Positions 44,736 to 56,199 of a stretch of DNA of 64,000 nt are shown here, piece after piece. A model generated the notes under the pieces. That model ran no database searches. It was not told the origin of the DNA and saw nothing but the letters and a program-made list of their open reading frames with translations. Location of the stretch: assembly GCA_014529385.2 (NCBI GenBank), contig CM043963.1, forward strand, positions 65,793,895-65,857,894. The letters are read 5' to 3'. The position numbers and the translations under genes are program-made. The stretch is from Adiantum capillus-veneris. Taxonomy: Eukaryota > Streptophyta > Polypodiopsida > Polypodiales > Pteridaceae. Positions within the stretch are counted from its first letter, which is position 1; every line of letters begins with the position of its first letter.

Positions 44736-46294
44736 GTGAAAACACACCAGAGACTGAAACAGTTAGGGGTTTATGGGCCAACTATGTATGCGGACACACA
44801 TGCTTATGTTACCAATTGTACTATATGTAGTGCCAAACGACCAGTGGATCACGCGACATTGTTTCAGGTAAACTTTGCACCTGCATGGAGTCAATATATC
44901 ATTGATTTCTTAACCACAAGGATGTTTCCTGAAAACATAACAAGAGCGTGGAAAAGGGCTATAGAGCTGGAGGCTCGTGACTTTCAGTTAATTGGGAACC
45001 AACTCTATACGCAAGGAAAGGACAATCAACTTAGAATCTGTGCAAGTGAAAGTGAAAGAACATGCACATAGCGGAATAAGTGGAGGCCATTTTTCAGGCG
45101 ATAAGACGGAAAAAATTGTCTTAATCGCAAGAATATGGTGGCTTACATTACATATGGATGCTGAAGAGTTTGTAAAGGGTTGTGACGCTTGTTAGTGCAC
45201 CAAGGTGCCGATAAAGAGAGATGAGATGCCACTACGGCCGATGATGGGAGCAAGGGCATTTGCAAAATGGGGCATTGATTTTGTGGGGCCTATTTCACCC
45301 CCTGCATATCGCACCCATACCCAATATATTATTGTGGCTACGGACTATCTCACAAAATGGGCGAAAGCCAAGGCAACACAAAAAGCAGATGCACGGACCA
45401 CTGCACAATTTTTGTGTGAGAATGATTTTGTATGATACGGTTTACCAATAGAAATTGTCAGTGATCGTGGAACACATTTTCTTAATGAAGTCATTGAATA
45501 TCTGCTAGAGGAATTTATGGTCATACATAGGAAATTTGCTCCATACCATCCACAGGCAAATGGACAAGCTGAGGCCACAAATAAAACACTATGCATGATT
45601 CTCACTAAAACTGTGTCAGAGTCAAGAACAGATTGGGATCAGCAGCTACACTCAACACTATGGGCATACAGGGTAGCTTACAAAACATCGATAGGAACGA
45701 CACCGTACAACATGGTGTTTGGCCTAAATGCTATATTACCCGTAGAGTTTTTAATTCCAACTCTACGAGTAGCAGAATGCCTAGAATGGACAAGGCATGA
45801 ACTCTCTTAAAAAATAGATGATCTTGAAAAGCTAGATGAACTCCACTTGAGAGCTGTAGCTTCAATCTATGCTAAAAAGAGAAGACAAAAAGAGTTTTTT
45901 GACAAGCATGTGTGCACGAAAGAGTTCAAAACTGGTGATTATGTACTTTTTTATACTTTGAAGCAACATGCAAGAAACTTAAAAAGCGTGGGATGGGACC
46001 CTTTGTGATTAGTGATCTATCACAAAGCGGAGCTGTCAAGCTTGCTACATTAGCACGTGAAGAAATGCCAAATTGGATTAGTGGGTGTCGATTGAAGAAA
46101 TATCATTTACCACTAATGCACGATATGCTTCAACAAATCCATCAAGGAAAACAACGAATGAAGGAGAAGCAGAGGGTAAGAGAAGAAGCTCAAGCAAAAG
46201 CAAAAGAACGCATTGCAAAAAGAAGACTTTTGCGACAACAACAACAATGTGGAGCACCATTGCGAATCAATGCCATCTGACTAACGAATTTTGA
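44736..46294 (+). pseudogene. Gypsy integrase (fossil)
   Basis: Zinc-binding part (HSGISGGHFSGDKT...CDAC near 45060-45195) followed by the DDE core: MGARAFAKWGIDFVGPISPP, IIVATDYLTKWAKAKA (first D), a following VSDRG-type block (second D), and YHPQANGQAEATNKTL (E). Then WAYRVAYKTSIGTTPYNMVFG and a basic C-terminal region. The sequence type is close to that of the right-hand Gypsy element at 59.3-60.3 kb (same IPTLRVA/IPSLHVA block). The copy is broken. Confidence 0.88.
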
Positions 46295-46304
46295 TGAAGA
46301 CACA

Positions 46305-47456
46305 GTGGAGCCAATAATTGCAGTCAAAGTGGGTAGCAATCAAGTTGAATTGATGGCATTGCTTGATTCTGGAGCTCAAGAAAATTTAATCTCTTATAGA
46401 TTATACAAACAGCTCAAGCCCACAAGTCAACTTCATCCTACTCCACAAGTGCTGGAAAGTAGTACATCACACTCGTTGAAAACATTGGGCTGGACTATAT
46501 TGCATGTACAAGTACATCAATATATTTACCCACACAAATTTTATGTAGTCAAGGATGAAAGCACACAACACCCAATGTTGTTGGGACAACCTTGGCAAAA
46601 AGAGTACAATGTGCAGATAGATTGGAATGCGAATGCAGTCAAAATTCAGCATGCACAAGAACAACAGGTAATAGCCTTTGCTCAGCAACCCCGGAATAAT
46701 CAGCTGCCAGCAATGCAATCACTGGAAAAAGAGCCAAAAGCAAGGGTGCCACCAAAGAACAACATGACACCCAAGGCTAACAAACAGGAAACTACCAACC
46801 ATGCTCACTACATACATACGAAGTCACCAACCACAGTAAAAAGATCGAGGTTACCAAAACAAGTATGGATGCGGAAAGATAGAAATGACATGGCAGACAG
46901 AAACCAACACAACGGAAGGATTCAACATAAGCCGATAGTTCAAACAAACACCAAGGGCATAAAACAAATATGGATCCCAAAGAAAATGCTCAACAATAAC
47001 TCAAATGCGACTCGCATTTGGATTCCAAAAACAAAGCAAAAGGAACTCCCTTCAGTACAAGCAACATCGGCAGGCAGGCAGCTACATTTGCAACCGGAAA
47101 ATCGACTTATGTGGATGCCACGAAGCAACAAAACAGTGGCAACCAAGGAAGTAGCAAGAAACCTACAAAAACCGGCAAAAACAAGCTACCAATGGAAAGC
47201 AAAAGAGATAAGGTCAACGGCCAATTTCACCAAGACAATTCTCTCCAAAGATTTTAACTATGGCCATATCAACAGTAGAGGCAAAGCCAGCGACTTTCAC
47301 AAGAAAGACAATCAAACAAAGAGCAGTAGAGTTACAGCTATTACTTGCAAAGAAAACGGGAAACCTCGACGGCGAATGCCAATAAGCATCTTGCTTATAC
47401 CCTTCTCTTACACAGCATTAATTTTTCCATGCATTGACCGAGTATGCATAAAATAG
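46305..47456 (+). pseudogene. Second retropepsin-like ORF after integrase (fossil)
   Basis: The 383-residue frame begins with a second aspartic-protease-like fold: VGSNQVELMALLDSGAQENLISYRL with the DSGA motif (residues about 17-20) and the typical end block HPMLLGQPW (about residues 88-96). The rest is basic, Asn/Lys/Gln-rich and low in order. The usual protease of this element is at 12250-12810, upstream of RT, so this is an extra copy in an unusual place. A related segment follows the integrase of the other Gypsy at 58957-59295. Confidence 0.7.
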
Positions 47457-48214
47457 GGCCACATTAATCAGCCAAGCATTAGTATAAATTTTTCAACCTA
47501 TGCACGGCACATACTCCGAGGCGATACCTTGTCGTCCAGGAGGACTCCGGCTAGGAGGGGGGGAGGCATTCTCAAATGCGGACCCAATGGCAGAAAGAGC
47601 AAAAAAGGGCATGTTTTTCGACTATTTTTAAGGGTTGTTGTTTGATTGCCAAATTTTCTGGACTAACCCAAGTACATATGCCCTTATACAGCATGAATCT
47701 ACAGGTATATGGGGCCAAACGCCAAATCAAGCCCCTAGGTGTGTGTATATAAGTAAAAATAGACATTTTTCAGGCAAAATATTGGTAAAACGGAGAAATT
47801 GCATATGAGTGTATATAATGTTTTGCGGTGATGTTTTTGATTTATTGTGATTTTTGGGGATTTTTGGGGTTTGATTTGCTATTTTTCTTTTAATTTTGCT
47901 AATTTTTGGCAGAAAAAATTCAAAAATACAAAAAGCAGGTGAAAAACGGTCGTAATGAAAAACAAAAAATATGGGGATGATCAGTGACTATAGGACAACC
48001 TATGGTACAGTGAAGGTGCAATTATGAGACTGGAGCGGAAAGCGTGTTTTGGCCAGATTTTGATCGAAATGCCAAATTTCTGGTAAACAGGGCAAATGGA
48101 GTCCAAATCAAGAAATTTTTGAGCCTAAACCGCATCTCGCAAGAAGTTGGGAGCACATGTCAAATTTCATGAAAAGCGGTTCGGGGACCCCCATTATAAG
48201 AATTCTATTGACCT
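47457..48214 (+). other. Gypsy internal non-coding spacer
   Basis: No coding region is supported. A purine-rich motif ctaggaggggggg at about 47551-47567 resembles a polypurine tract and could be a second plus-strand primer, as known for some long plant Ty3 elements. Confidence 0.5.
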
Positions 48215-50093
48215 TTGAGAGAGAGATTCTGCCACCTAGAGCAAGCGGAACTTCCAGTAGCTTCTACGATGCGCACAACTACCCGACGGGCTTCAGACAT
48301 GAGAGGATCTATGGCAGCCGCAAAGTCACCGGTAAAGAAGAAGAGGATGACCATAAAGGATTATTTGGAAGAAGTAGAGCCCTTCGTTATACCAGAAGGA
48401 ACTCTAAAGCGAACCAGCACATGGATCCAAGAAGATCTGCTAGAGTCAAATGATCTAAATATTTACCAAGGCGTGTTCAAAGACACCGAAGGAAATGTGA
48501 TAGAGCTACCAATGCTACCAAAAGAGCTCAATGAGTTCATCAGAAGCAAGATGGCAGAGTATCTGGAAAAGATTGATCTCCACAATTATTTTGAAGCAGT
48601 GTCGACAGGTATTGACATAAAAAGAGTATGGGAATTTGTGACGACAATCAAAGAAGATGGAGTGGCCCGAGTTACAGATCTGCAGAGCAAGCCAAGCACG
48701 GAGATTCTAATCACAGAGAGAGTAGTGACAGCTGCACTAGACCTCTCCAACAAAGGGGATAGTGTAACCAAAATAAGAGACGAAGTAAAGGTGTACACTG
48801 AAAAGAAAGGCAACTATACCTTTGAAGACATTGCCAACCCCAAAGTGGCAATCATGAGTCAGTTGTACAATCAGTATTTCCATATGTTACAAAGCGGCCA
48901 CAAAAGTACAGAATGCCGCCTGTAGCAATTGCCACACCATTCACTTGGGCAATGCAGAAGAGCAAGCCGAAGGTAATCAATTATGCAGCTTATGTTACAT
49001 GATAATCTGGTGAAGATGGGCAACAAGAACCCCACATACATCGTGCCAGGTGAGCTAATCACGAAGGTGATTTATGGGGCATTGCACGCCAAGGGAAGAT
49101 GACCCGATCGTCCATCACAGAACGACTGGCTGAGGCTCAAGGAAGATAAGGAAGAGGAACAGCCCAAAGCACCAAGGGTGGCAACCCGTTTGAAACGCCG
49201 GTTAGAAACCGTGCAAGAAGAGCAGCCAAAGCTGAAGAAGGGAAAGAAGGAATCTGTCTAAGTGCCAGTAAAAGAGACGAAATCACAGAAAGCGGCACGG
49301 CTAGAGCGGCTGATGGAAAGTTTCAGGGCCGAAAGAGCCCTCAAAGGAGATTTGCATGAACTTTGGAAGCCGTCTCTAGAAGCAATGTCGGGATCATCCC
49401 AAAGGGTGCACAGAGACAGATTCAACGACTACATTAAGAATTTTGAGATTCTGGATGCCACATCCGAAAATATCCCACATGTACAATTTACAGAAGCGGA
49501 AGTGGAGCAAGTTCGACGCAACTGCTAGAGGAGCAAGAAGGCCAAGAGAGATAAAGGAAGACAAAGGCGGATAGGGATTTCAAGAAAAAGTCGACAACTC
49601 CACCGTCGAGCCCTGATTCCAGCCCACCACCCTCACCACCTCCTCGTAGCCCTCCACAAACTCAACAAAAAGAGGAGCAAGACAGACCTGAAGATCAAGA
49701 GGAGTCAAGGGAAGAACAGAGCCAAGAGCAAGAAACAAAAGAAGAAGCTAAGCCTAAAAGTGAGCAGCCAGAGCCAAATGAAGCAAGGTATAACACATTT
49801 CTAGACCTACTGGCTACCGGATATACAAAAGAAGAGGCTGCCACAGTGCATTCGACTTGGCAAGCACGAGGCCCAAAGAGCAAATGCAGAGCCTGCAGTT
49901 GGTGGAGCTAAAGGAGATGGCCACTGATATAGTGGACCTACACCCGCCCACCAATGTCTGGGATGTGGTGATGACCAAGCTAACCGGGCTAAGAGCACAA
50001 TCAATGGCCTCAAAAATTGAAATGGCAACTCTTAAATCCACTGAAGTGCAGATAAAGCTTGAAGTCGACACTTTACAAAAACAAAGCCAAAGG

Positions 50094-50164
<71 letters not shown>

Positions 50165-50992
50165 CTGCAAGCCAGTCTGGCAAAGGCATTGCAAAGATGC
50201 CAGGAAATGGAAAGAGAAAATCAGGAAGCAGCTCAAAGACTGCAAGGAGCCGAAGAGGAATATAGGCAACTCAGCAAATCATTGACAGATGCAGAGAGGG
50301 AAAGGGATAACCTAACCCTACAACTTGTTGAGGAGTCCAAGGAAGTTGAGGCCATGCAAAATGCCAAAGAGAAGGCAGAAATAAAGCAGGAGGCCAGCCA
50401 GGATGAAGTCCTTAAGCTCAAGGACCAGCTTAAAGTTAAAGATCAAACCATCCAGCGGCTACGGGCATCTCCTGCCAGAGTTAGAGCTACTAGCTCGACT
50501 CACACCACTACAGAGAGCCAGATCTATGAAGAACAGATGAAAAAGCTCCAGAAGGAGTTGACCTTAGAGAAGAAGGAGTCGGTGGTTATGCAAACACGCA
50601 TGCAAGATGAGCTAGAAAATATCAAGAGAAATCTCGAGGAGGCGGAGAAGATCAACCCCGATTTGAACGACCTCCTCGTGAACATGGGAGAAGAAGATGA
50701 AGCAGAGAAACAAACACTCCAAAAGTAGATAGAAGAGCTGAGAGGACAGCAGACAGAAGAGCAAGCAAGCACAGGGCCAGCAGCCATGGAAGGCATAGAC
50801 CTAGAGAATGTGGCAGATCCTGTGGACACACCCATGCAAGAGGAAATCCTAGTAGGACCCTCTCAAGAGCCACAAGATCTGACACAAGAAGAGGAAGAGA
50901 AGTTGCGCAAGGCCATAGAAGAAGAAATCAGAGAAACGGCTAAGGAAGCCTTGGAATGGGAGCATAGGGTTTTTAAATCCATGACCATTTAG
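48215..50992 (+). pseudogene. Gypsy 3' ORF region, helical and coiled-coil (fossil)
   Basis: Successive frames at 48215-48925, 49262-49528, 49857-50285, 50189-50728 and 50786-50992. The first contains KKKRMTIKDYLEEVEPFVIPEG and DIKRVWEFVTTIKEDG; later ones are Glu/Lys/Gln-rich with long heptad patterns (AQRLQGAEEEYRQLSKSLTDAERERDNL). A (GA)n run at 50099-50159 lies within it and gives Glu-Arg repeats. Extra 3' ORFs are known in Tat/Athila-type elements, some termed env-like; I see no signal peptide or membrane segment here, so that label is not supported. The copy is broken. Confidence 0.6.
50099..50159. repeat. (GA)n microsatellite in the Gypsy 3' ORF
   Basis: About 30 GA units within the coiled-coil frame. 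Confidence 0.95.
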
Positions 50993-51222
50993 AAGATCGA
51001 CGCCAGCAACCTTCGACATGAATGGCTCCAGCCCTCTCTCCCATATCCTTTGCTAAAGTACGAAGCCGCCACCATCAACAAGAGAATCAGAGAAGAGCCA
51101 ATAGTGCCACTCTACACAGCAGATATCTCCCAGCCTGAAGGGGCAAAGTTGATAGTCGACTCCCAGCGACTCCCAGGTGGAGAAAGGCATGGCAGACGAA
51201 GTATCCATAGTACCTAATCCAT

Positions 51223-51639
51223 TTGGTAGAGTCACCCAAAATCATCAGAGATAACCTAAGCTTCTGCCCTCTACCAAGGATGCGGACGTGGAAGGCCCAG
51301 GAGATACTACAAAGAAGCCAATCCACTTGGCTAAACTATTCGAAGCTGCCAGGCCTGAAGGCAAGCGAGAGAATAAGTGTTCAATACATGGTGAAAACCC
51401 TAACGGACGCCATCAAATTGTTCACTGGCTCGCCTGACCTTTCTTGCATAATGATGAGGAAGATCTGCAAAACCCTTTTGGCAGTCTTCGAGACGTTCAA
51501 ACCGGGCCAGGCGACAGACAATATCTTCTTCTTTCAAGATACTTACAGATGTGCATATGATCTGTCTGGTCAGCCTTCCAAGGAGGTGATACATGCATTG
51601 TATCAAAGGATCATGTTTCTGCCATCCTATCACCTCTAG
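51223..51639 (+). pseudogene. Gypsy 3' ORF, last recognisable part (fossil)
   Basis: A 138-residue frame (SISVQYMVKTLTDAIKLFTGS-like and FETFKPGQATDNIFFFQDTYR) of unknown family, about 175 bp before the 3' LTR. Confidence 0.45.
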
Positions 51640-51800
51640 GACTTTGAAGAAGCTTTCTACACCGGCTTCTTCACCATCAACACTGATATATTTGGCCCAA
51701 CACTACTGGATTTACATGCAAGATACGAGTCGCTGCTCAAGATGCGAGAAACCATAAGATGAAGAAGCAGCTCAATAGCCATGTCGGGGACGACATGAGC

Positions 51801-51814
51801 AAGGAGGGGGGGAG
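51801..51814 (+). promoter_or_regulatory. Gypsy polypurine tract
   Basis: aaggagggggggag directly before the 3' LTR. Confidence 0.85.
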
Positions 51815-52099
51815 TATTAGAAGCTGGACACACCCTACGAAAATTGACTGGTCAGCAGATTATCATTTTTTGTTATTATTCATTTATTGAGAAAACCCGA
51901 CATTTCACCTTGTAAATATTAGGGCTTACAGAAGTTTCCAGATTGTATCCCAGTTTTGACATTTAGATTGAGTAGATGGTTAATTTGGAACTTTAGGGTT
52001 TGAGAATTGTAAGGTATTTATACCACTTTTTGACCTTAATGAAAAAACCTTTTGTCATTTTTGAAAACAAATTTGGAAGTCTGTGAGTGAGCGTACTGT

Positions 52100-52195
<96 letters not shown>

Positions 52196-52821
52196 CATCT
52201 TGACGCTACGTGTGCACCGATGGTCGGAATCGAGTGTGGAGAAGTGCAGCGTGTTGCCCCCGACAAGAGCTATGCGCCGAAAACTATATTGCGCCCGTAC
52301 GGTCCGGTTTTGTGAGCTCCATCTACGAGATTCATCTGGTGATTCGGTGAGCATACGTTGTTCGATTTTGCATTGCAGCATATCCACGCGTTCACATTGA
52401 GTAGAGCTACACATTAGGCACTTTAGATTTTGGAAACGAAGACTTGCAAATTTTGGCCAGATATCCTACGTGATTTTGCACCGAGTGTTTTGGGTTGGGG
52501 TTTTGGTTCATAGACCTTAGGGAGAGCGACCTATTGGTGTTAGTAGGTTTTCCTTCAAGTTCTATGGTGTTTCAAGATTGTTTGATGGGTGTTCGGCTCT
52601 AGGAAGCGTTATAGCAAGTTTCCTCTTATGCACTCTTGAAGTTTGTGACTTAGACATTGGGCAGAGACCTCTATAGGAATTAGTTAGGAGTCGGTCGAGT
52701 GTAGATTGACACCTTATGCTTGCTTCCACGCGCCTGTGGGTCGAGCTTCGTCCTTAGCTGACAAATCTTGTTAGGTGAGTTCTCGCTGTGCTCACGTCCG
52801 TCGTGGCGTATCCGTCTAACA
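51815..52821 (+). repeat. Gypsy 3' LTR, complete
   Basis: About 1007 bp from just after the polypurine tract (tattagaagc, a variant of the TG start) to TCTAACA. Its last 596 bp match 6151-6746. A (GA)n run at 52105-52193 lies shortly before the point where the Copia entered the other LTR. A TATA-like tatttataccac lies near 52013. Confidence 0.9.
52105..52193. repeat. (GA)n microsatellite inside the Gypsy LTR
   Basis: About 44 GA units in the 3' LTR. Confidence 0.95.
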
Positions 52822-53449
52822 AGTACTAAATTTATAGATATGTCACATGCATGGTACTTTAAGTACCTAATCTGCACACATTGTAGAATATGCACTAGAA
52901 ACCTGTGATTGGTACTTTGAGACTACTTGGATACCCCCTTTAAGTACCTGATGTCTCTAAAGTCAGAGTGTCTTGAACAGATACTAAGAACATAGACAAG
53001 GAAAGGCGCCTCCCCAAGCTGCTTCCTACACAAACACAGCCTTCTCTCCTCTGCAATGTTTCTTGTGATTCTCTGCAAGAGGGCTGACAAATGCAAGAAA
53101 ATTCAAGGGATTCGCCACATTAAAAACGCATCCAAGAGTCTCTTGATCCTTTTTATAGAGAAAGAGAGGGCCTCCCACCCCTTACCAACATGAAAACACT
53201 ACTGCATGTGCCTTATATGCTCACTAAAAATCAGCACTTTGATATCATGTGAGAAGTGAAAGTGGAAGAGAGAGAGATAAACACACCACACATGGACTAT
53301 AGGAAGAGAAAAATAAGATCAATCAGGAGGCTACATCTGTGATTAGGTGTTTTTAGAGGACTCGGGTACAACAAACAGTAATTGCAGCAAAACAATTGTT
53401 TATTAGGCTCAAAGATACAAAGACCTACAACATCGTTGGTGTGCTATTG
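52822..53449. other. Flank of the Gypsy element, no gene
   Basis: Begins with the candidate target duplication agtac. Contains ordinary AT-rich sequence with no supported gene. Confidence 0.5.
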
Positions 53450-54800
53450 TACACATTTTCATAAATCTCTAGAGATAATTTGAACTTGTGTGGCTCATCA
53501 TGCAAGGCTTCCAAAGGTATCTTGATGGGTTGAACCAAGTGCGATGCAAACAACAATTTTGGCTGGTCAAGAGGTAAACATCCTTGGTGCCATCAACTAG
53601 CTCATAATAGTAACCCTCAACCAAATGGAAATTTGGAAAAATGCAATTGTCCCAAGGATATCTTAGAGCTCGTGTTGATTTTTATTTCTCCTTTGAGCAC
53701 CTTAAGAGGTAGAAGTCTACTTCGTCTTCGTTTGTATTTGTGGCAAAGTTGTCATCTACATGCAGAGCATCACTAACTGCATCATGATGTCCACCATACA
53801 TAGGAAAATATTATTCTTCATTGTCACTTGGCTGATCACTTTCTTCATCACTGTTGTCAAAGGGTTCAATAGTGATGTATTGCCAATTTTCAAAATGTGT
53901 GTTGTTAAGGCATCACCTCCAATGTTGTGACATACAAAACTGACAAAAACATGATAGATCTCTATAGCAAAGTGCACACCTGTCATGCCTAGAGTGTCCA
54001 TTTACACAATGAAATGAGCGTGACCCTTTGACTCAGTTGCAATTCCATTTCCTCTCCCTCGTCACATCAGTTGTTGCTGCTGCTTTGACGCCCCAAAAAA
54101 ATTAATTCACCTTTGATTGGGTGTTTGCATCATGAAATTTATGTTTCAAGAAACTAACCACATCCTTGGAACACTTTATGTGCCATGCATCAGGTTTCAA
54201 TTGCTCATGTGTTATAGCCCTTTTGACAATTGCACCGGCCCCATCATGCTCTCCTTTGCCATGGCCCGATGCAAAGAAACTCCATAGCATCTCAATGCCA
54301 TTCAAAGAGTAGTACATAGATCAATGACACGTCTCAAAGGATATAAAAAAACAAAAAATTTGAAATCGTGTTCAAGAGATCAAAGAAGTTAAAATACCTT
54401 GACATAAAGAAAAATGGCATGGATGCCTTGAATTGAGTAGAACATCCATCTGACTAGACTTAACGTCACTTCAAGGAGTTGAATCCTTACTCATATAGCC
54501 ACACACTATGCCATTGCATGCAATGCTGCACAAACAATGTGTCATGCCCTTTGTCATCATTAGAGATGTAAAAATGTATACACTTTAACACCCTTCGGTG
54601 ACCTCATCTCAAACATAGGTGACGTTCACCAAGATTGTGACTTGTGAAGAGTACTAATCATTGATTGGATTTCATTTTTCTCCTTGAAAGAGTAATTCTC
54701 ACAAAATTCTATAACAAAGACTACCATGTCTCTAGGAAACATTCGAATGTAGTCTTTGAATTGTTGAGATTGGCACCTGGCAATAAAATTGTATATGATG
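53450..54800 (-). pseudogene. Decayed transposase-like gene, SHGKG family
   Basis: The minus strand gives, in order, CQSQQFKDYIRMFPRDMVVFVIEFCENYSF...NEIQSMISTLHKSQS (about 54780-54620) and then LWSFFASGHGKGEHDGAGAIVKRAI (about 54290-54210) with CSKDVVSFLKHKF. The pair FAENYS...EIQS and FFATSHGKGxxDGxGGxxKR is a hallmark of a widespread eukaryotic family of transposon-like proteins known to me mainly from animals. Several stops and phase changes separate the matches, and no start codon could be fixed. Further leftwards a frame with VCHNIGGDALTTHILKIG (about 53760-54000) may be its C-terminal part. Function in transposition is inferred. Confidence 0.5.
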
Positions 54801-55931
54801 TAGGTGGTTAGATGCTATTTGCACATTCCATTTTCTTGTGTGAGGTCCCCAACCCGCCTATACCGAGATCAGGATGGGATCCTTGACAGGTTTCTAGGTC
54901 TGATAAAAATCAGAGTCTCTAAACAAGAAAAATCCAAGGAATAAACCTGTACCATTGACAATGGCTTGGGATTATAGCCTTAGAAGCAAACCTAGTCCTG
55001 TCTCGCAGCGGAAACAAGACAACATATTCAAATGGCCTACAAAAAAAAAAAAATCTTATTCCGGCCCTATAACTTCATCATTTAGATTATGGTTCCCTTA
55101 GCCAACGCTTTTTTCCCCCTAACATATGTGAGGGCACAGCGTTGGTGGATTCCTCTTCCAAGTGAAGAAGTTTCTAAAACGTTTTAGTGCGCGGGAATGG
55201 ATAGTTACCTGACTAATTAGGTCCACCCGTCCATGATTGACAACCTTAGTCAATCCCCACTTACCACCCCGCACTCACACAAGATTCATTTATCTTATTA
55301 TCACATTGTTTTAACATTTAAAATAATGGTTTCTTTTAACGTTCCATCATAGTAATTCCTTGAAGGCAGCATTGAAAGCATTCTTTTAGAAAACATACAT
55401 CTTTAAACTTAAGACAGGGTACTATCAATCAAAACATTGTCCATAATAACCATGACCAGTACTCTTCTTGTCTCAAGACCACCTAAGGGTGAAAAACGGC
55501 ACCCATTCCTTATTCAAATCCGGAGTGGATAAACCCCCACCCAAGATTCCGGGTGCCCATACACCAAACCAGTTGCCCATACAACCGGGTGGCTCCCCTA
55601 GGATAAAAAACGGTATCCTAACTTATGTAGAAACATCAAGACATGACACGGAGTAGAAACTCATCGTTCATAGGGGTAACCGACTTATCCGTGGCTAGAA
55701 AGCTAATCATTATCATCAATTTATACTAAGGAGTCGGAGGTGTCTTGAGACAAGCTGTCTTAAGGATGATCAATCATATCTTTCATATTTCAACTAGTTT
55801 TAACCCAAACAATTCTTTCCTACATTATAAACAAATGCACATTGGAAGTTACCTTCCGTTTTCAGCCATTTATCCTTCCTAACTTTACGTATGCAATGCT
55901 AACTTAAAAATGAACTTAAACTATAAAAAAA

Positions 55932-56117
55932 TTAATTGAATAATGTGAAACCCACCTTGGACTGCTCAGACATCTGCTGCTGGGATGGAGCCTGCAAACG
56001 TTCCTCAGTCGGCCTATGGCTAGGCCTAGCCTCATGGTCATTAGTGGCTTTGTTTCGCTTGTTGCTAACATCCTCTTCCTCAGTAAGAGGATTTCCCCTG
56101 GTTCTCTTTGGAGCCAT
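55932..56117 (-). CDS. Short ORF in the putative LTR (MAPKRTRGN)
   Basis: The minus strand from ATG 56117 reads MAPKRTRGNPLTEEEDVSNKR, basic then Gln/Ser-rich, and meets a splice-donor-like CCAAG|GTGGGT at about 55962. It could be a first coding exon of the element transcript, but a chance frame is possible. No family recognised. Confidence 0.3.
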   Translation of the reverse strand: MAPKRTRGNPLTEEEDVSNKRNKATNDHEARPSHRPTEERLQAPSQQQMSEQSKVGFTLFN

Positions 56118-56199
56118 GTCAGCAACCTTATAAAAAGACTTAATCCATTAGAAGTTTAATTGAATAATCTTCTTTTTCCTTGTTTACCCAAAAATAAGG

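Larger units (their letters stand above)
6151..52821 (+). mobile_element. Long Ty3/Gypsy LTR retrotransposon (fossil), split by two later insertions
   Basis: The element runs from the remaining part of its 5' LTR (6151-6746) to its 3' LTR (51815-52821). Order of parts: primer site, repeat-bearing leader, gag, zinc knuckles, coiled coil, protease, RT, RNase H, integrase, a second retropepsin-like segment, a non-coding gap, coiled-coil 3' ORFs, polypurine tract, 3' LTR. Without the chromovirus (13307-18126) and the ~24-kb insertion (about 19656-43939) roughly 17.6 kb of Gypsy sequence is visible. The tRNA-Asp-type primer site and long 3' region resemble the Tat/Athila branch. The shared LTR part differs at roughly 48 of 596 sites by eye, so it is fairly old. 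The last five bases after the 3' LTR, agtac, are the candidate target duplication. It is broken in many places. Confidence 0.85.

Noticed and set aside
48215-50992. Envelope-like protein in the Gypsy 3' region
   Set aside because: No signal peptide, membrane segment or cleavage site is visible; the frames are coiled-coil and charged.
52083-52414. Open frames of Glu-Arg or Ser-Leu repeats
   Set aside because: Products of the (GA)n tract within the Gypsy LTR; the same holds at 19758-20063, 20187-20393 and 20531-20764.
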